A stretch of 64,000 nt of DNA from Phytoseiulus persimilis. Taxonomy: Eukaryota; Arthropoda; Arachnida; Mesostigmata; Phytoseiidae. The notes below the pieces were generated by a model. That model was not told the DNA's origin. It did no database searches and worked only from the letters and a program-made list of their open reading frames with translations. Shown here piece by piece: positions 45,321-56,059 of the stretch. The translations under genes were made by a program, and so were the position numbers. Location: positions 43,214,001 to 43,278,000 of the forward strand of contig CM075101.1 in NCBI GenBank assembly GCA_037576195.1, in the 5' to 3' direction. Positions within the stretch are counted from its first letter, which is position 1, and each line of letters begins with the position of its first letter.

Positions 45321-46336
45321 GAAACATCGCTATCTTTGCTTCGTAGTGCCTCTCAGAGAGAAGCGCTCGTGAACTCTGTAAGATATTTCGTCCGTTCGCG
45401 ACTGCATTCTGTCACAGTTTTTGAAGAAATTAACGTCTGAAATGAAATCTGCGCTGCCAAATAACTTGGATCGTCTCGTGATAAGTCTGCATGGGGATTG
45501 ATGCTCGAGAGCTATTTTCTCTCCCTCGTGAACTCGCGGTCCCAGAATGTCGGGGCGCAGGCGCACGCCAGATCACGGCTTTCTAAACTCAACATCGGAG
45601 GACTCATCATTTCTCAGTAGCCGTTCGAGTACCCGTTGAAGGAATTCACCCTCGCTATTTGAGGACACTCGAGTAGACTCATTCAGATCTCGCAGCTTTC
45701 ACCACTCGACGTTATTCACGTTTTGTCCTCAAAAACAGAGCATGGCAGCTTGCAATCAAAACCCAATAGCGGACAGTGAGACATCTCCAGCTTCGGCTGG
45801 TCCCTCCATAGAATTCCGAATCGTTGGGCAATGATTCGGTTGCATAGCGCAAGCTCCCGCTGTTGGCAGTCTCATCAGACCATTGTACTGGCAAATATTC
45901 AGAGGAGTGCAACCCCAGCGACGCGGATCCGTTTTTCGAGAGGTTTGAGAATCTTCTTGGCGCCGAACTCGATTCTGCAGCTACATCCGGATCGAGGTAT
46001 CGCCGGGAAGGACGTGAATTCAACCTTTTCGCAGCTATTTGTTTGGCGGAGAGACTGATACACTAGAGAAACCTCTAGAAGACCTGCGTGACGTCCACCA
46101 GAAGATGAAGAGTTCCATGCAGCGACAGACGCGATCGGGACTCATCTAGTCATCCATGTTTCAATGATGATATGTACAATATATCTCGTTATATATATCT
46201 CACAAACATTGATCAGCAGCTGTCGCGGGCTATTGGAATCGAAGGAGAATGGACGAGTAGATGTATAGATGCGCGCATGGTTTCCTCAACGGTCGATACA
46301 AATGCTTGGAGTCAACAGCGTCGGATAAAAGTGAAA

Positions 46337-49300
46337 TCATAGAGCTCCCCGCAGGATTTGCAGTATCATCTGACGCCGCAGACGAGGTATGTCGCTCTGC
46401 GTGAAATTCATCGGAGCGTACTGAGCCGCACAATCCGCATATCTCAGTGCAAAGACTCCGCAGTCAAAATTGTTCTCTTGTCGAGGAACGCTTTCAATGT
46501 GTAACAAAGGCCATTCCTCGTCAACGAATTGAGCTTTCCTCTTGCTGACCATTTCATACTTCAAGTATTCTCGCACGATTTCTAGATATTTTTTGTGACG
46601 GTAACCCAAGGAATCCATGCTTTTGATCGATTGCTCCCGAAAATCGATGACCACCATAGACCAATGAAGATCGTGATGTAAGGGAATCAGGATTATATCG
46701 TAAGCGAAGATGTCGACGTTTTTCGTCCAACGACGAACACCCTCGTAGCCATGACTGATGTAGCAGGGAAAGAAGAAGGTGTTGAAGACATGCACCCTCG
46801 GAAGGAGCGCACACCGCTCGCTCCGTTTCGCGATTAGGTTCAAGTAAATGTTGATTATTGTATCTGTGAGCCAGTTCTGGCCGGAAAGGGTTTCTAGGTC
46901 CTTCCGGCTGACTACCTGGTTGGAGACCTCTACAAGAGCTAGATTTGGTTCGGAGTCAAACGCCTCATCAATCGTCTCGAGAATCGAATCAGCGGTCGGC
47001 AGATCATACTGTGCATAGTGTTGGGAAGGACCTGCTGAGTTGATCGGGGTCGCCTTGAGAAAGACGTTTTCGGTGCGGCAACCTACTTTCCTCAGTGGGA
47101 TTTCGGGGATGCTAGGAATGCTCATTCTATCTTCTTCGTCTCCGTCGAAGGGACACGCGGCGTACGCATGATCGCCTGTGTGCGGCAGGGTTCCCTCGAA
47201 TCCTGTTGCGTAGTTGTGGTCTCCGGAGAATGTTCTTTTGGTGATGTATTCGTGATCTTTCTGCACCGCTGAGATCCACGCCTTCAATTCGGAGACTGTC
47301 GAATTATTCGCTCCCTTGTGGTGAAAAGCGCTGTGTTTCAACGCGGCTGGAAACGTCAATAGTTAGCTTCGGAATCGGGACGCACGGGATGGACATGGAG
47401 GCTCAAATTCAACGGCTTTGAGGGAGCAAGATGCTTTGTATACGAACCACCCCCAACGCGATACTTCATACGATCGCAGAACATCTTGGGGCTTATGAGA
47501 CCCATATCCAATCTGTCCCAGTTGTTGTAAAGGAAGCGTTTGTTGAGTCTCGTCGCTTTATTCGGCCTTGAACGAACATTGTTTCGGCCGCGAAGTCGGA
47601 TCTTGCAGTTCACGACTTCATGCTGGCTCTGCTTGCAGATCCGAGCTAGAAAGGTCGAATATAATACTTGAGCTTCCCGCGGGAATCTACGCGCTCATTG
47701 CTGACGTTTAAGTTTCGGAATGATCTCAACGCTAGAGGAACTTACCGACAAGATCCCAGATTCGCCCGTGTGCGTTGAGTTTCTTGCTGAGGAACGCGTT
47801 GTTCGACTCAACCGCATTGTTGGTACGGCACTTCACACGGAAGAGAGACAGTCGCTCCACTCCAATGATCTTGAGCCACTGTAGCCTCCAGTAGTCGATG
47901 AAAGGCTGGAACTGATAAATTGAGCGGGATGAATCTTGGTGCTGTCGACAAATGTTGCGCGAGGGTCTGAAGAGGTTTCGTTCACATCCGCGTTAATCAA
48001 GACATCGAGAATGCCGTGTTCGCTGCTCACCGAATCGTCGACCGCGAGGGCTTCCCTCGCATGGAGCTCAAAAGTTGGCCTGATATCGACAGCTGGGAGG
48101 AGAGGTAGGGCTCCGAAGGCCAGGAATTTGGAGAGATGCGGGCCGGGGCGCCTGATTTCCCGGGAGAGCCCAACTGTGCGTGAACTAGCGTATTTCACCA
48201 GGCATTGAGCATAGTGGAACAGGCATCCGTGTACACGGACACCCGCGAACTCAACGCTCATTGCTGCTCTCATCGCTGCGTCGAAGTCTCCCATGTATCG
48301 AGGGATGGCCAGTCCTGGCTGGGCTTCTTTCAAGGAACGGAAGACCTCAGCATAAGCTTCTTTGGTTTGTTTCGTCATCAAGGCGCTGGCGATCATACCG
48401 ACCTTCGGAAAAAGTTGAAATTTTAGAGCTGGGTTATCGGTCCGATGATTGTGCGTATCACCAGATCGTGCCAGGGAACGATGGTATTTGACAGGGCAAC
48501 GAAACTGCGCTTACATGATCCCCATACCAATTACCATGAATGGTAAAGAGCTGTGTGAACGAACCCCTCGGAACCACTTTGTACGTTGCATCTGCATGAA
48601 GCATGTACAATGAGGGCTCACGGAGTAACTCGAGCTGGCGCCTGCTGGTCAGCACGACGCTATTGTGTTGCGGGCAAATGAGGCTGATGAGCCGCTCGCC
48701 ATCATTCGTCAACGTGTATCCACGGAGTTCAGGACCAATTATCGCCTGGTGTAGGGCTTCCAAGGTCTTCACTTTTCTGGGCCTGACCTTCTCCGCTTGG
48801 CGACGGGCGGTGCGATCATGTTCCGTAGGCACGATCTCCAGTTGTACTTCCCTCGGGAGCCTTGAATCGAAATCCCGAGTGACCACCAGATTGTGTCTCC
48901 TAGATCATCCCTGAATTGATTCGCATTCTCAGTTTTAAGCTTACTTCTCGCGCTCCTCCATAATAGCCATCATCGGTGCAACTTCGGGGTTGTCACGCAA
49001 TGTCCGCAGCCAATTTCCTCGGCTCGTCCTCTTCATCTTCCCGAAACCATTCGCTTCTGGTACATGGTTGTGGATTCCCCTCAAGAAGCAGATTTGCCCC
49101 CTTTCAGTGATCTTTCCGCTAACCCGACACTTGACGTCCCTACAGCAAGAGGGGAACGACGGAAGACTCACATTTAGGACTAGCTTTGCTCATCGTGCGC
49201 CCCTAAAGAAATATTGACCTTGACAATTTTGATGCTCATCGGATGATTACTCACGTGAGGCTTTCTTTACACCGTATGTACAAATAGAGTCCATCTGGAG

Positions 49301-49439
49301 TTTTCCCGTTGCCATAGAAGAAGAACTGTGAAATTCCTCCTAGCTCTCCCACACGAAAGTGACCTTCAGTGTCACACCAACTCAATTTGCCGAACTGCCT
49401 GGCATCGCACTGCACCAGAAATCCCTCTGTACGCTCCAT
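46337..49439 (-). CDS. Seven-exon MULE transposase fused to a SENP/Ulp1 protease (copy 4)
   Basis: Exons, right to left: 49439-49255, 49139-48945, 48899-48515, 48402-48031, 47911-47746, 47645-47448, 47346-46337. Introns are 45-119 nt, all GT-AG; most donors are GTAAG or GTGAG, the last (GTTCGT) is weak. The spliced length of 2511 nt is an exact multiple of three with no internal stop (836 residues). Start ATG 49439 aligns with the start of copy 3. N-terminus: FLYWCH-like zinc region (IRCKESLTDVKCRV, GIHNHVPEANGF). Transposase: HADATYK, MGDFDAAMRAAM, CLFHYAQ, NNAVESNN. C-terminal block: NVRSRPNKATRLN. The last exon is a SENP-type cysteine protease with His (DLHWSMVVID), Asp (SMDSLG), Gln and Cys (RQENNFDCGVFALRYAD), by family a remover of SUMO or a related ubiquitin-like protein. 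It may be an active transposon or a domesticated gene. No TIRs were found. Confidence 0.8.
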
Positions 49440-49717
49440 CTTTGCACATGCACTCCGAGCCTCTCAGCGAGAAGTCCCGCACAAATTTCCTCTGAGCGCC
49501 AGAAAAAACGCAGCACGGACGAGCTCAGTTCAAACGCGGAGCCCAACGGTCATTCGGTTTCGGGAAGGCGGGAGGAACTTTATGGAATCATTGGGCTCGC
49601 TTCATCGTAATTTCCCGTCAGATGTATTTTGCAGCGCGCTGTCTCCGGTGATAAATCAGGATGGAACTTTGCGGAAGTTTACAGTTACCGATTCAGCGAG
49701 ATGAGCTTTTTTTTTTC

Positions 49718-50260
49718 TTCTTCTTCTTCTTCTCTTCTTTATTTCGTCCCTTACATGAACACGTGACCGTTTCAGTTTTGTGGGTGGATTGGTCTGCATT
49801 CACACAACATTCATATTAGTTTCCCCAATATCGCGCAATTCCCTCCGTCCTTCTAAGTTCCTTCGGTTTGGAGGCGGGATGAAGTCCAGGTCGTTCTGGG
49901 AACACTCACGGGCGTAGTTCCTCTCCTCGCGCTCTATGAGGACATATTCGTCGGTTCCCGGTCTTCCGCATCTATGGCCGCTAACATCGATGAAAGGATT
50001 GCGGACATGTCCTCGAATCTTGACATTGAGCATTCCACTGGATGCATCGCGACACTCGCGACTCATGCTCCACAACCGATTTGTGATGTCGGGTCTTTTC
50101 GAGTTGTCGGTTCACCCACAGTCTGGTCTTAGCTCCCATGTTCTGTTTCCGTGGATGATCCAATCTATTGTGCACCCTTGCTTGAGTTCTCAGCGGAGTG
50201 GAAGCCCCTGCGCCTAATGCACGTCGCGATACAAGATTCCCCAGGTCCAAATCGCAATCT
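49718..50260 (-). pseudogene. LINE-C 3' fragment with (GAA)n tail
   Basis: Minus-strand frames contain the C-terminal LINE zinc-finger region (CGRPGTDEYVLIE, then RNLEGRRELRDIGE), clearly related to the end of LINE-D (CGRPETDTHVVMEC). The 3' end carries an A-rich (GAA)n tail, seen as tttttcttcttcttcttc at 49711-49735. Frameshifts and stops are present, and the RT is missing. Confidence 0.7.
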
Positions 50261-50356
50261 CAACTCCGTGAGTCTCTCTGTTGCTGTCATCTCCCTTCCC
50301 GTTGGTTATTGTTGTTTATTGACCCTCCAATGTGTTATTTACATTTCTTTCATATA

Positions 50357-52627
50357 CACCTTTACCTCGCTTAACGCTGTGGATGCGTTCCTGGAGGAAG
50401 AGCGCTAAGCGAAACCGCGTTGAGCGGGAGCATTCCAACATAGACGGTATAGGGATACGGAATGGAAACTCGAAGCTTATTATGAATAAACATGTATTTA
50501 TTGGGAATTATTTTAGGGAATCTTTGAATAATTTGACAAGTTGATCACGTCTACATCTTGCTCCAGGACTATCATGGCTGTTCCATTCCACCCTCATCTG
50601 GAGATAGCTTCTGTCTCTTCCCGAGAAACTGATCCAAAGTCGTCTGTCTCTTCAGCCTCCTGCGTTCCTCGAGCAAGACTCTGTAGCAAGTTAATGCATC
50701 AGGAACACCCTGCTTTGCTTTCAAACTCCTCTCAGTATCTGGATCTTTCTCTTGAAGCTCTACCATGATCTCCTGGACTTTGGACAAGCTCTGCTCTAGA
50801 AGTCCCGTGCTGAGATCCGAAGGTTCTTCTACCTCCCCACCTTTCTCTCCTCTTTCCTCTACGTCTGGTCCCTCGACACCGGCTAGATCCATCAGCTCCA
50901 GGAGGTCGTCTTTCGAATAGCCTTCACTGCTGTCTCGGAGTAGATCCTCGATGTCTTCTGTGTCCACATTGTCAAGGCCTGCTTCACTCGTCAGCCGTAC
51001 GAGCTCATCGATGTCAACGTTCGGGGCGTCCACGAGATCCCTATCGTTGAGGTTCGGCCAGATTTTCTTCCAGACTCCCCTCATACAGTTTGAGGAGACT
51101 TCATGCCACGCGTGGTTGATATTCCTGAGCGCATCCATGATGTTGAAAGCCTTCCAGAAGTTTATTATGGATTGCTTGTCCTGCCCTTCAGTTTCATCTA
51201 TCAACTTCTGGAAGGTTCGCCGCAGATAGTGAACTTTGAAGTTCGAAATTACTCCCTGATCCATCGGCTGAATCAATGAAGTTGGTGTATTTGGTGGGAG
51301 GAAGACGACTTTCACTGGTAGACAGGTTTCCAACTCCGATAAGTTGCTCGGATGACTGGGCGCGTTGTCAATGAGGAGTAGAGCTTTCGGTTCCAAGTTT
51401 TTCGATTCCGCGTAACTCCTCACCGCGGGACAAAAGTGATGAACGAACCAGTTTTGGAAGATGCTCCCAGTGATCCAAGATTTCTTATTCGTTTCCCAAA
51501 TGACGGGAAGGGATGACTTGGAAACACCTTTCATGGCTCTCGGATTGAGGGAGTGATACACGAGGAGTGGTTTCAGTTTCAGATCGCCGCTTGCGTGGCC
51601 CCCGAGAAGTAGTGTCACTCGATCTTTTGCGGCCTTGAAGCCGGGTGCTCGCTTCTGCGCGCGGGTCAGAAAGGTCCGCTTAGGCATCCGCTTCCAGTAC
51701 AACCCCGTTTCATCCACATTGAAGACCAACTCGGGCGGATAGATGTTCTCCTGAATTATGGAGTTCAGAACGGCAGGGAAACTCGCGGCAGCCTCAACGT
51801 CCGCACTCGCGCCCTCCCCGGAAAGAGTAACGTTATGGAGATTACGTCTGGCTTTGAAGCGATGGAACCACCCATTGCTAGCTGCGAATTTCTCTCCGGT
51901 CTCCCCACTCTGGCATTGAATGCGGTCGAAGATGGATCTGGCCTTTCGCATGATTACCGCTTGACTCAGCGGCACGTTGCGCTCGATTTCGTCGTCGATC
52001 CATATCGACAACAGGCTCTCCATCGTTTCCATGGCAGAACTCCTCGAACGAGTGATCTTCAGCGCCGAAGTTGAGGTGTTCGACTGCGTGGATGAGAGAA
52101 TTTTGTCCCTGTTCGTCAGAATAGTCCTGATCGTTGACGTTGACAAGCCCATTTCAGAGCCTATATCAACTTGCCTTCGTCCTGCGTCCAGTTTCCTGAG
52201 AACCTCTATCTTCGTCTCAAAATCGATAGCTTTCCTCGTTACTTTCGGGCCAGCCGAAATTTTCGGCTTCATCTCCTCCAGATTAACTGGCCTTAGAGGA
52301 ACTATGTGATCCGCGTAAGGACAGAGCGAAACTATGTATAACGGTCGATAGCTGAACGCGAAACGGCGATGACGCTGATTCAGGAGAAAAGGCCCGTGAA
52401 ATTCGCCCTGATCCAGCAGGAGTCGGTATTGTTCGAATAGGTACAAGAAAAAACCCATGAAAATCAGCACAAAATAGACTTAAGGCAAGATAATTCATTC
52501 TCGGTCCCACATCTCCACATAGAAGCTTGCTCCCACTCCTACTGAAGCTTCTATGATTTCGACTGGAAAAAAAACGCGTTATAGCGAAACCGCGCTAAAC
52601 GAGACCGCGTTAAACGAGGTCTCAGTG
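50357..52627 (-). mobile_element. Tigger/pogo DNA transposon, apparently complete
   Basis: Flanked by TA at 50355-50356 and 52628-52629. Ends are inverted (left cacctttacctcgcttaacg; right, inverted, cactgagacctcgtttaacg). The right end has internal near-repeats (cgcgttaaacgag, cgcgctaaacgag). At 2271 bp with an intact transposase it could be autonomous. Confidence 0.88.
50572..52272 (-). CDS. Tigger/pogo transposase, intact
   Basis: 566 residues from the ATG at 52272 (MKPKISAGPKVTRKAIDF); the frame is open upstream but the CENP-B-type domain begins here. Two helix-turn-helix units: psq/CENP-B N-terminal (IEVLRKLDAGRRQVDIGSEM, residues about 20-60) and CENP-B type (SQAVIMRKARSIF ... NGWFHRFKARRN, about 105-165). 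The DDE_1 catalytic domain shows FNVDETGLYWK, LLIDNAPSHP and QPMDQGVISNFK, with three Asp as in pogo elements. The C-terminus is acidic, then ends with RQTTLDQFLGKRQK, a PCNA-interacting-peptide-like motif. No frame damage. It mobilises TA-flanked elements by cut and paste. Confidence 0.92.
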   Translation of the reverse strand: MKPKISAGPKVTRKAIDFETKIEVLRKLDAGRRQVDIGSEMGLSTSTIRTILTNRDKILSSTQSNTSTSALKITRSRSSAMETMESLLSIWIDDEIERNVPLSQAVIMRKARSIFDRIQCQSGETGEKFAASNGWFHRFKARRNLHNVTLSGEGASADVEAAASFPAVLNSIIQENIYPPELVFNVDETGLYWKRMPKRTFLTRAQKRAPGFKAAKDRVTLLLGGHASGDLKLKPLLVYHSLNPRAMKGVSKSSLPVIWETNKKSWITGSIFQNWFVHHFCPAVRSYAESKNLEPKALLLIDNAPSHPSNLSELETCLPVKVVFLPPNTPTSLIQPMDQGVISNFKVHYLRRTFQKLIDETEGQDKQSIINFWKAFNIMDALRNINHAWHEVSSNCMRGVWKKIWPNLNDRDLVDAPNVDIDELVRLTSEAGLDNVDTEDIEDLLRDSSEGYSKDDLLELMDLAGVEGPDVEERGEKGGEVEEPSDLSTGLLEQSLSKVQEIMVELQEKDPDTERSLKAKQGVPDALTCYRVLLEERRRLKRQTTLDQFLGKRQKLSPDEGGMEQP

Positions 52628-52960
52628 TACTTATCACATGGGACCCAATTCCTAGAGCGAGTGGGTTCAACCGATCTCTCGTTTTTTTTTGCCCAGGTTC
52701 CAGGGTCATTCTCCAATCCCCCCTTGTCAGGCTCAATTTTCTGGCGAGCTCTTCCTCCCCGGCTTGATCGGTGACGCTTTTCATTGTTATGTGGGGCACG
52801 GTCCCGGGCTTCCGTCCGCACCTTGCACATCGGGGGTCGATTTCCTGGTATTTTGCTCTATGCACTCTGTTCGGGGGTATTCCTGCCCAGGCTGGAGCCG
52901 TAAGTTCGCTTCCTCGGTCGTCTGTAAACAGCCCAAAAGAGGTGACAGAGGCTCGGTTTC
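52551..52960 (-). pseudogene. Possible LINE C-terminal fragment
   Basis: The minus strand reads IPPNRVHRAKYQEIDPRC then ARCGRKPGTVPHI, which resembles the C-terminal zinc-finger region of jockey/R1-group LINE proteins (C..C...H). Part of it overlaps the Tigger right end by position only. Short and degenerate. Confidence 0.35.
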
Positions 52961-53504
52961 CCTGAGGAACTATTTAGTATCTTCACCGAGCTGCTCAGCG
53001 AGCTCGACTGCCGCCGGACTCTTTCGCTTCAATAGCTTCCAATAATACGAGAATCCGGGCCCGTTCGTTGGTAACCCTGATAACTTCCTCCTCAAGGAAA
53101 CATCCCATGCTCATTTTTGAGTTCTGCAATGAACTACTCGTTTATTCGCAATCGTTCGGATGGAACCTTTCGCTTCCGTAACTTCGAGAGGTTCTCCTTC
53201 TGTTTTGTGAATGCAAGACTCCCGCCTCGATATCCAGTGACTTGATCAGGTCAAGTGCCGCAAAGTATGACGAGAATCCTTTCAGAAGCTCCGAAAGAAT
53301 CGCTAGGCTGAGATAAATGCTGCCGATATCGTTTTGGCGCTTCTCGCCTGTATGTGATGGAGACTTTACCGCCTGGGCACCGGCACCACCGAGTTCAAGG
53401 AACCTCCAAGAGTTCCTATTTTCCATCTGAGCTACCCTTTCCTAAGAGTGAGCAGTCGCCTCACTAAGGACCTCCCGGTGATGATCTGCTTAGAAATGTG
53501 CGCC

Positions 53505-53620
53505 GCCATGTTTTTAGAAAGAATGACCGTGCCCCCCGTGAGACTGCTTGAAGCAGTCTGTATACATGAATGGATGCATTCAGCTCCCATCCCTGTGCCG
53601 GGCGATCGGAGAGCTCTATG
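53505..53620 (+). repeat. MULE-end-like sequence
   Basis: ccatgtttttagaaagaatg followed by ccccgtgaga and then catgaatggatgcattcag, in the same order as in MULE copy 3 ends and the foldback at 44013. Probably one isolated terminal repeat. Confidence 0.5.
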
Positions 53621-54155
53621 TCCCTCCTCCACTTGTCCGCCGCCGCCGCCGGAAGTCTCCCGCGATAACGGTTTGGCGGACCGTTGGCCTCATTCCAGAT
53701 TCGAGGTTTGACCTGTTAGCGTCGGTTGGAGAGCGTCATCTAGCCTAAGTTCTCTTCCCAAGATTTTCGGAGATTCGTTTTGCGAGAGCTCTTATTGATA
53801 TAGATATTTGTGCATATACCATGTTGCCAATGTATGTTTGAGATACCCGATATTTGAAACAGTGATCATAGAAGATCAGACACCAGATCCGATAGCTTGA
53901 TGTCATAAACCGTTCAGGGACCCACTTGAATATCTCTTGATATATAGCCACCTCGTAGTCCGTGAGACTGAACATCATCGTTACTGTTCAAGTTATACAT
54001 ACGAATACGAGAGTTTGGTTTCATGAGGCACTAAGATTCATGAAGAATGGCCAGCCCTGAAAAACTCATAAAAGTTACCAGCCTCCGTCATGGAGATTCT
54101 GGCTGCTGGTGCCACGAGGCAGGTCGCTACGCCTCAGAGGAGTCGGAAGGCTCTT
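53621..54155. other. No gene seen
   Basis: No ORF with similarity and no repeat I recognise. The expected 5' part of the copia element (LTR, gag start) was looked for here and not found. Confidence 0.4.
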
Positions 54156-56054
54156 CAGTGTTGATTGATTGATTGATTTTATTTCGATCTTCCATATGCA
54201 CATATGGTCCCTTTCGTTCCAGGGGTGAAGTGTTTTGCATTCACAGATCATTTTTCTCGGTTCTCCCAGCATCGTAAGATTTCCTTCGTCCTTCTAATGT
54301 CCTTCGGTGTTGAGTCGGAGTGAAGTCCAATTCGGAACGGAAATTCTCGTGGGGGATACCTTCCTTCTTCGCATTCCATCACGACGTGTGTGTCGGTTTC
54401 GGGTCTTCCGCATATGTTGCAGTTCGAGTCAATAGAAGGATCGCGGCTATGTCGTTGGGTTCTGGTGTTGAGCATTCCTGCTCTTGTTAACGCCAGAAGC
54501 CGACTGCCCCGCGAGTTATCGTACATATCCAGTTGGAGACCTCTTTTCTCTTTGAATTGTCGATAAATGCACAGTGTGGATTTGTATTCCATGTTCTGTT
54601 TCCATGTATTGTCCAGTTTATTCTGCACCCTCATTTTGAGTTTCCCGGGCGTCGAAGGAGCTCCAGCCTAGTTCTCCCTCGATGAACTCCTTTGATAGGG
54701 TGGAGTGAGGTATCCCGAGAGCCAATCTCCCGCATCTCTTTGCCTGACTTCGATGAGGTTTCTCAGTCTTTTGGGCATTGTAATTGCCGCGTCGCAGTAT
54801 GTGAGTTGCGGGACAGCGGTGGCTTCCCAGAGAATTTTGGATACTTCGAAACGGTTGAAGCTCCAGAGTGGTCTCGCGTTCAGTCTTTGGATCGCCTTAT
54901 TTTCCGTTTCGGTTAAATTTACCCAATGTCGGGCCAAGTGGTCTTTTCCGGCTGATGATTCGATTCCTAGATACTTATATGATGCTACCTCTGGTATTTG
55001 CATCCCTTGTATACTCAGGTTTCGATTTTGGATATGTGTCTTAGGTGGTCGAGAGAAAACCAATGTGCCGCTCTTCTGAGGATTGAATTTGATGGACCGG
55101 GCGTCTCCAAATTCTGTTAATACCTTCAAAAGCGTTTCCATATTCTTCCATTCGTGTGCCATCAGAACGATGTCGTCGGCAAACATCAGGCCGGGGATCG
55201 TGAAGTACTTTTTCTCTTTCACGTCCCAGAAATTGCCTTTTTTCGCAAATCTAAAGCCAATCTCTTTTGAGAGTAGTTGCCGCTCCAGCTCTGCGATATA
55301 CAGGCTGAAGAGGATCGGAGATAGAGGACATCCCTGACGAATTCCGGTGGGTATGGACATTTCGTTCGAGGTGTGGTCACCGTATTGAATGAAGATGTAG
55401 GTTTCTTCATGCAGGTGTTTAATGAGCTCAATCAGTGTTGGGTTCATTCCTCTTCCCTCAAGGGTTTGCCACAGCTTCCGTCGATCGATGCGATCGAAGG
55501 CTTTCGTAGCATCCAAGAACACGCAAATCAGACCCGTTTGTTGGGCTCTAGCGGTCTCAATTGCCGTTGTTAGAACAAAAATGTTGACCTCGCCCCGGCG
55601 GTCTTTCCTGAACCCATTTTGCATCTCCGATAGTTTTTTTGTCTCTTCTGTCCATTTTTGTATGTGTTTCCCCAGTATTTTGGTGAATACTCGATACATG
55701 ACATCGGATACAGTGATGGGTCTGTAAGTGGTAAGGTTCCCCTTCGTTGGGTTTGGTTTTTCAAGAAGGGAGATCCTGCCTATCCTACATTCCGTCGGCA
55801 GCTCGTGAGTGCCTTCCAGAATCTCATTGAATACATCGGAGACACATTCGTGGCCGAAATCGTTCAATGCTTTGAGGATTTTCGTCGGTATCTTGTCGGG
55901 TCCAGTGGCTGAATTCACGGAGATTCCCGCCAAGGTGGTTTTCACCTCCGAACCTGGTGTGACAAGATCGACTCGTGGCCTCGAGAAGAAGCGTCGATCC
56001 TTATGGTTAGGATTGTCTTCGGCTTCAAAGTTGTTTCTGGCGATCTTGTCATAA
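54156..56054 (-). mobile_element. LINE-D, 5'-truncated, at the 5' edge of the copia element
   Basis: The 3' end carries an (AATC)n tail, seen as ttgattgattgattg at 54160-54176. Coding similarity continues to about 56054, then copia gag begins on the other strand. The family is that of LINE-A. No target duplication was recognised, and no copia sequence is visible left of it, so the junction may be a recombination rather than a clean insertion. Confidence 0.75.
54248..56054 (-). pseudogene. LINE-D ORF2: RT and C-terminal zinc finger, frameshifted
   Basis: The endonuclease is absent. RT from about 56054: SATGPDKIPTKILKAL, VFLDATKAFDRIDRRKLW (first Asp), GIRQGCPLSPILFSLYIAEL, and the catalytic GLMFADDIVLMAH (FADD rather than YADD). 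The thumb and family-specific tail (LWSFNRFEVSKILWEA) end at 54668. A frameshift leads to GWSSFDARETQ and then, in another frame (54634-54248), to the C-terminal zinc finger CNICGRPETDTHVVMEC. It is close to LINE-A in the parts both keep. Confidence 0.85.
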
Positions 56055-56059
56055 CAGCG

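Larger units (their letters stand above)
42817..46336. other. Gene-poor stretch with short repeats
   Basis: About 3.5 kb in which I see no gene. It holds the 17-bp tandem repeat (43228-43325), the foldback motif (44013-44085) and the ggattcg-rich patch (45120-45320). Confidence 0.5.
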
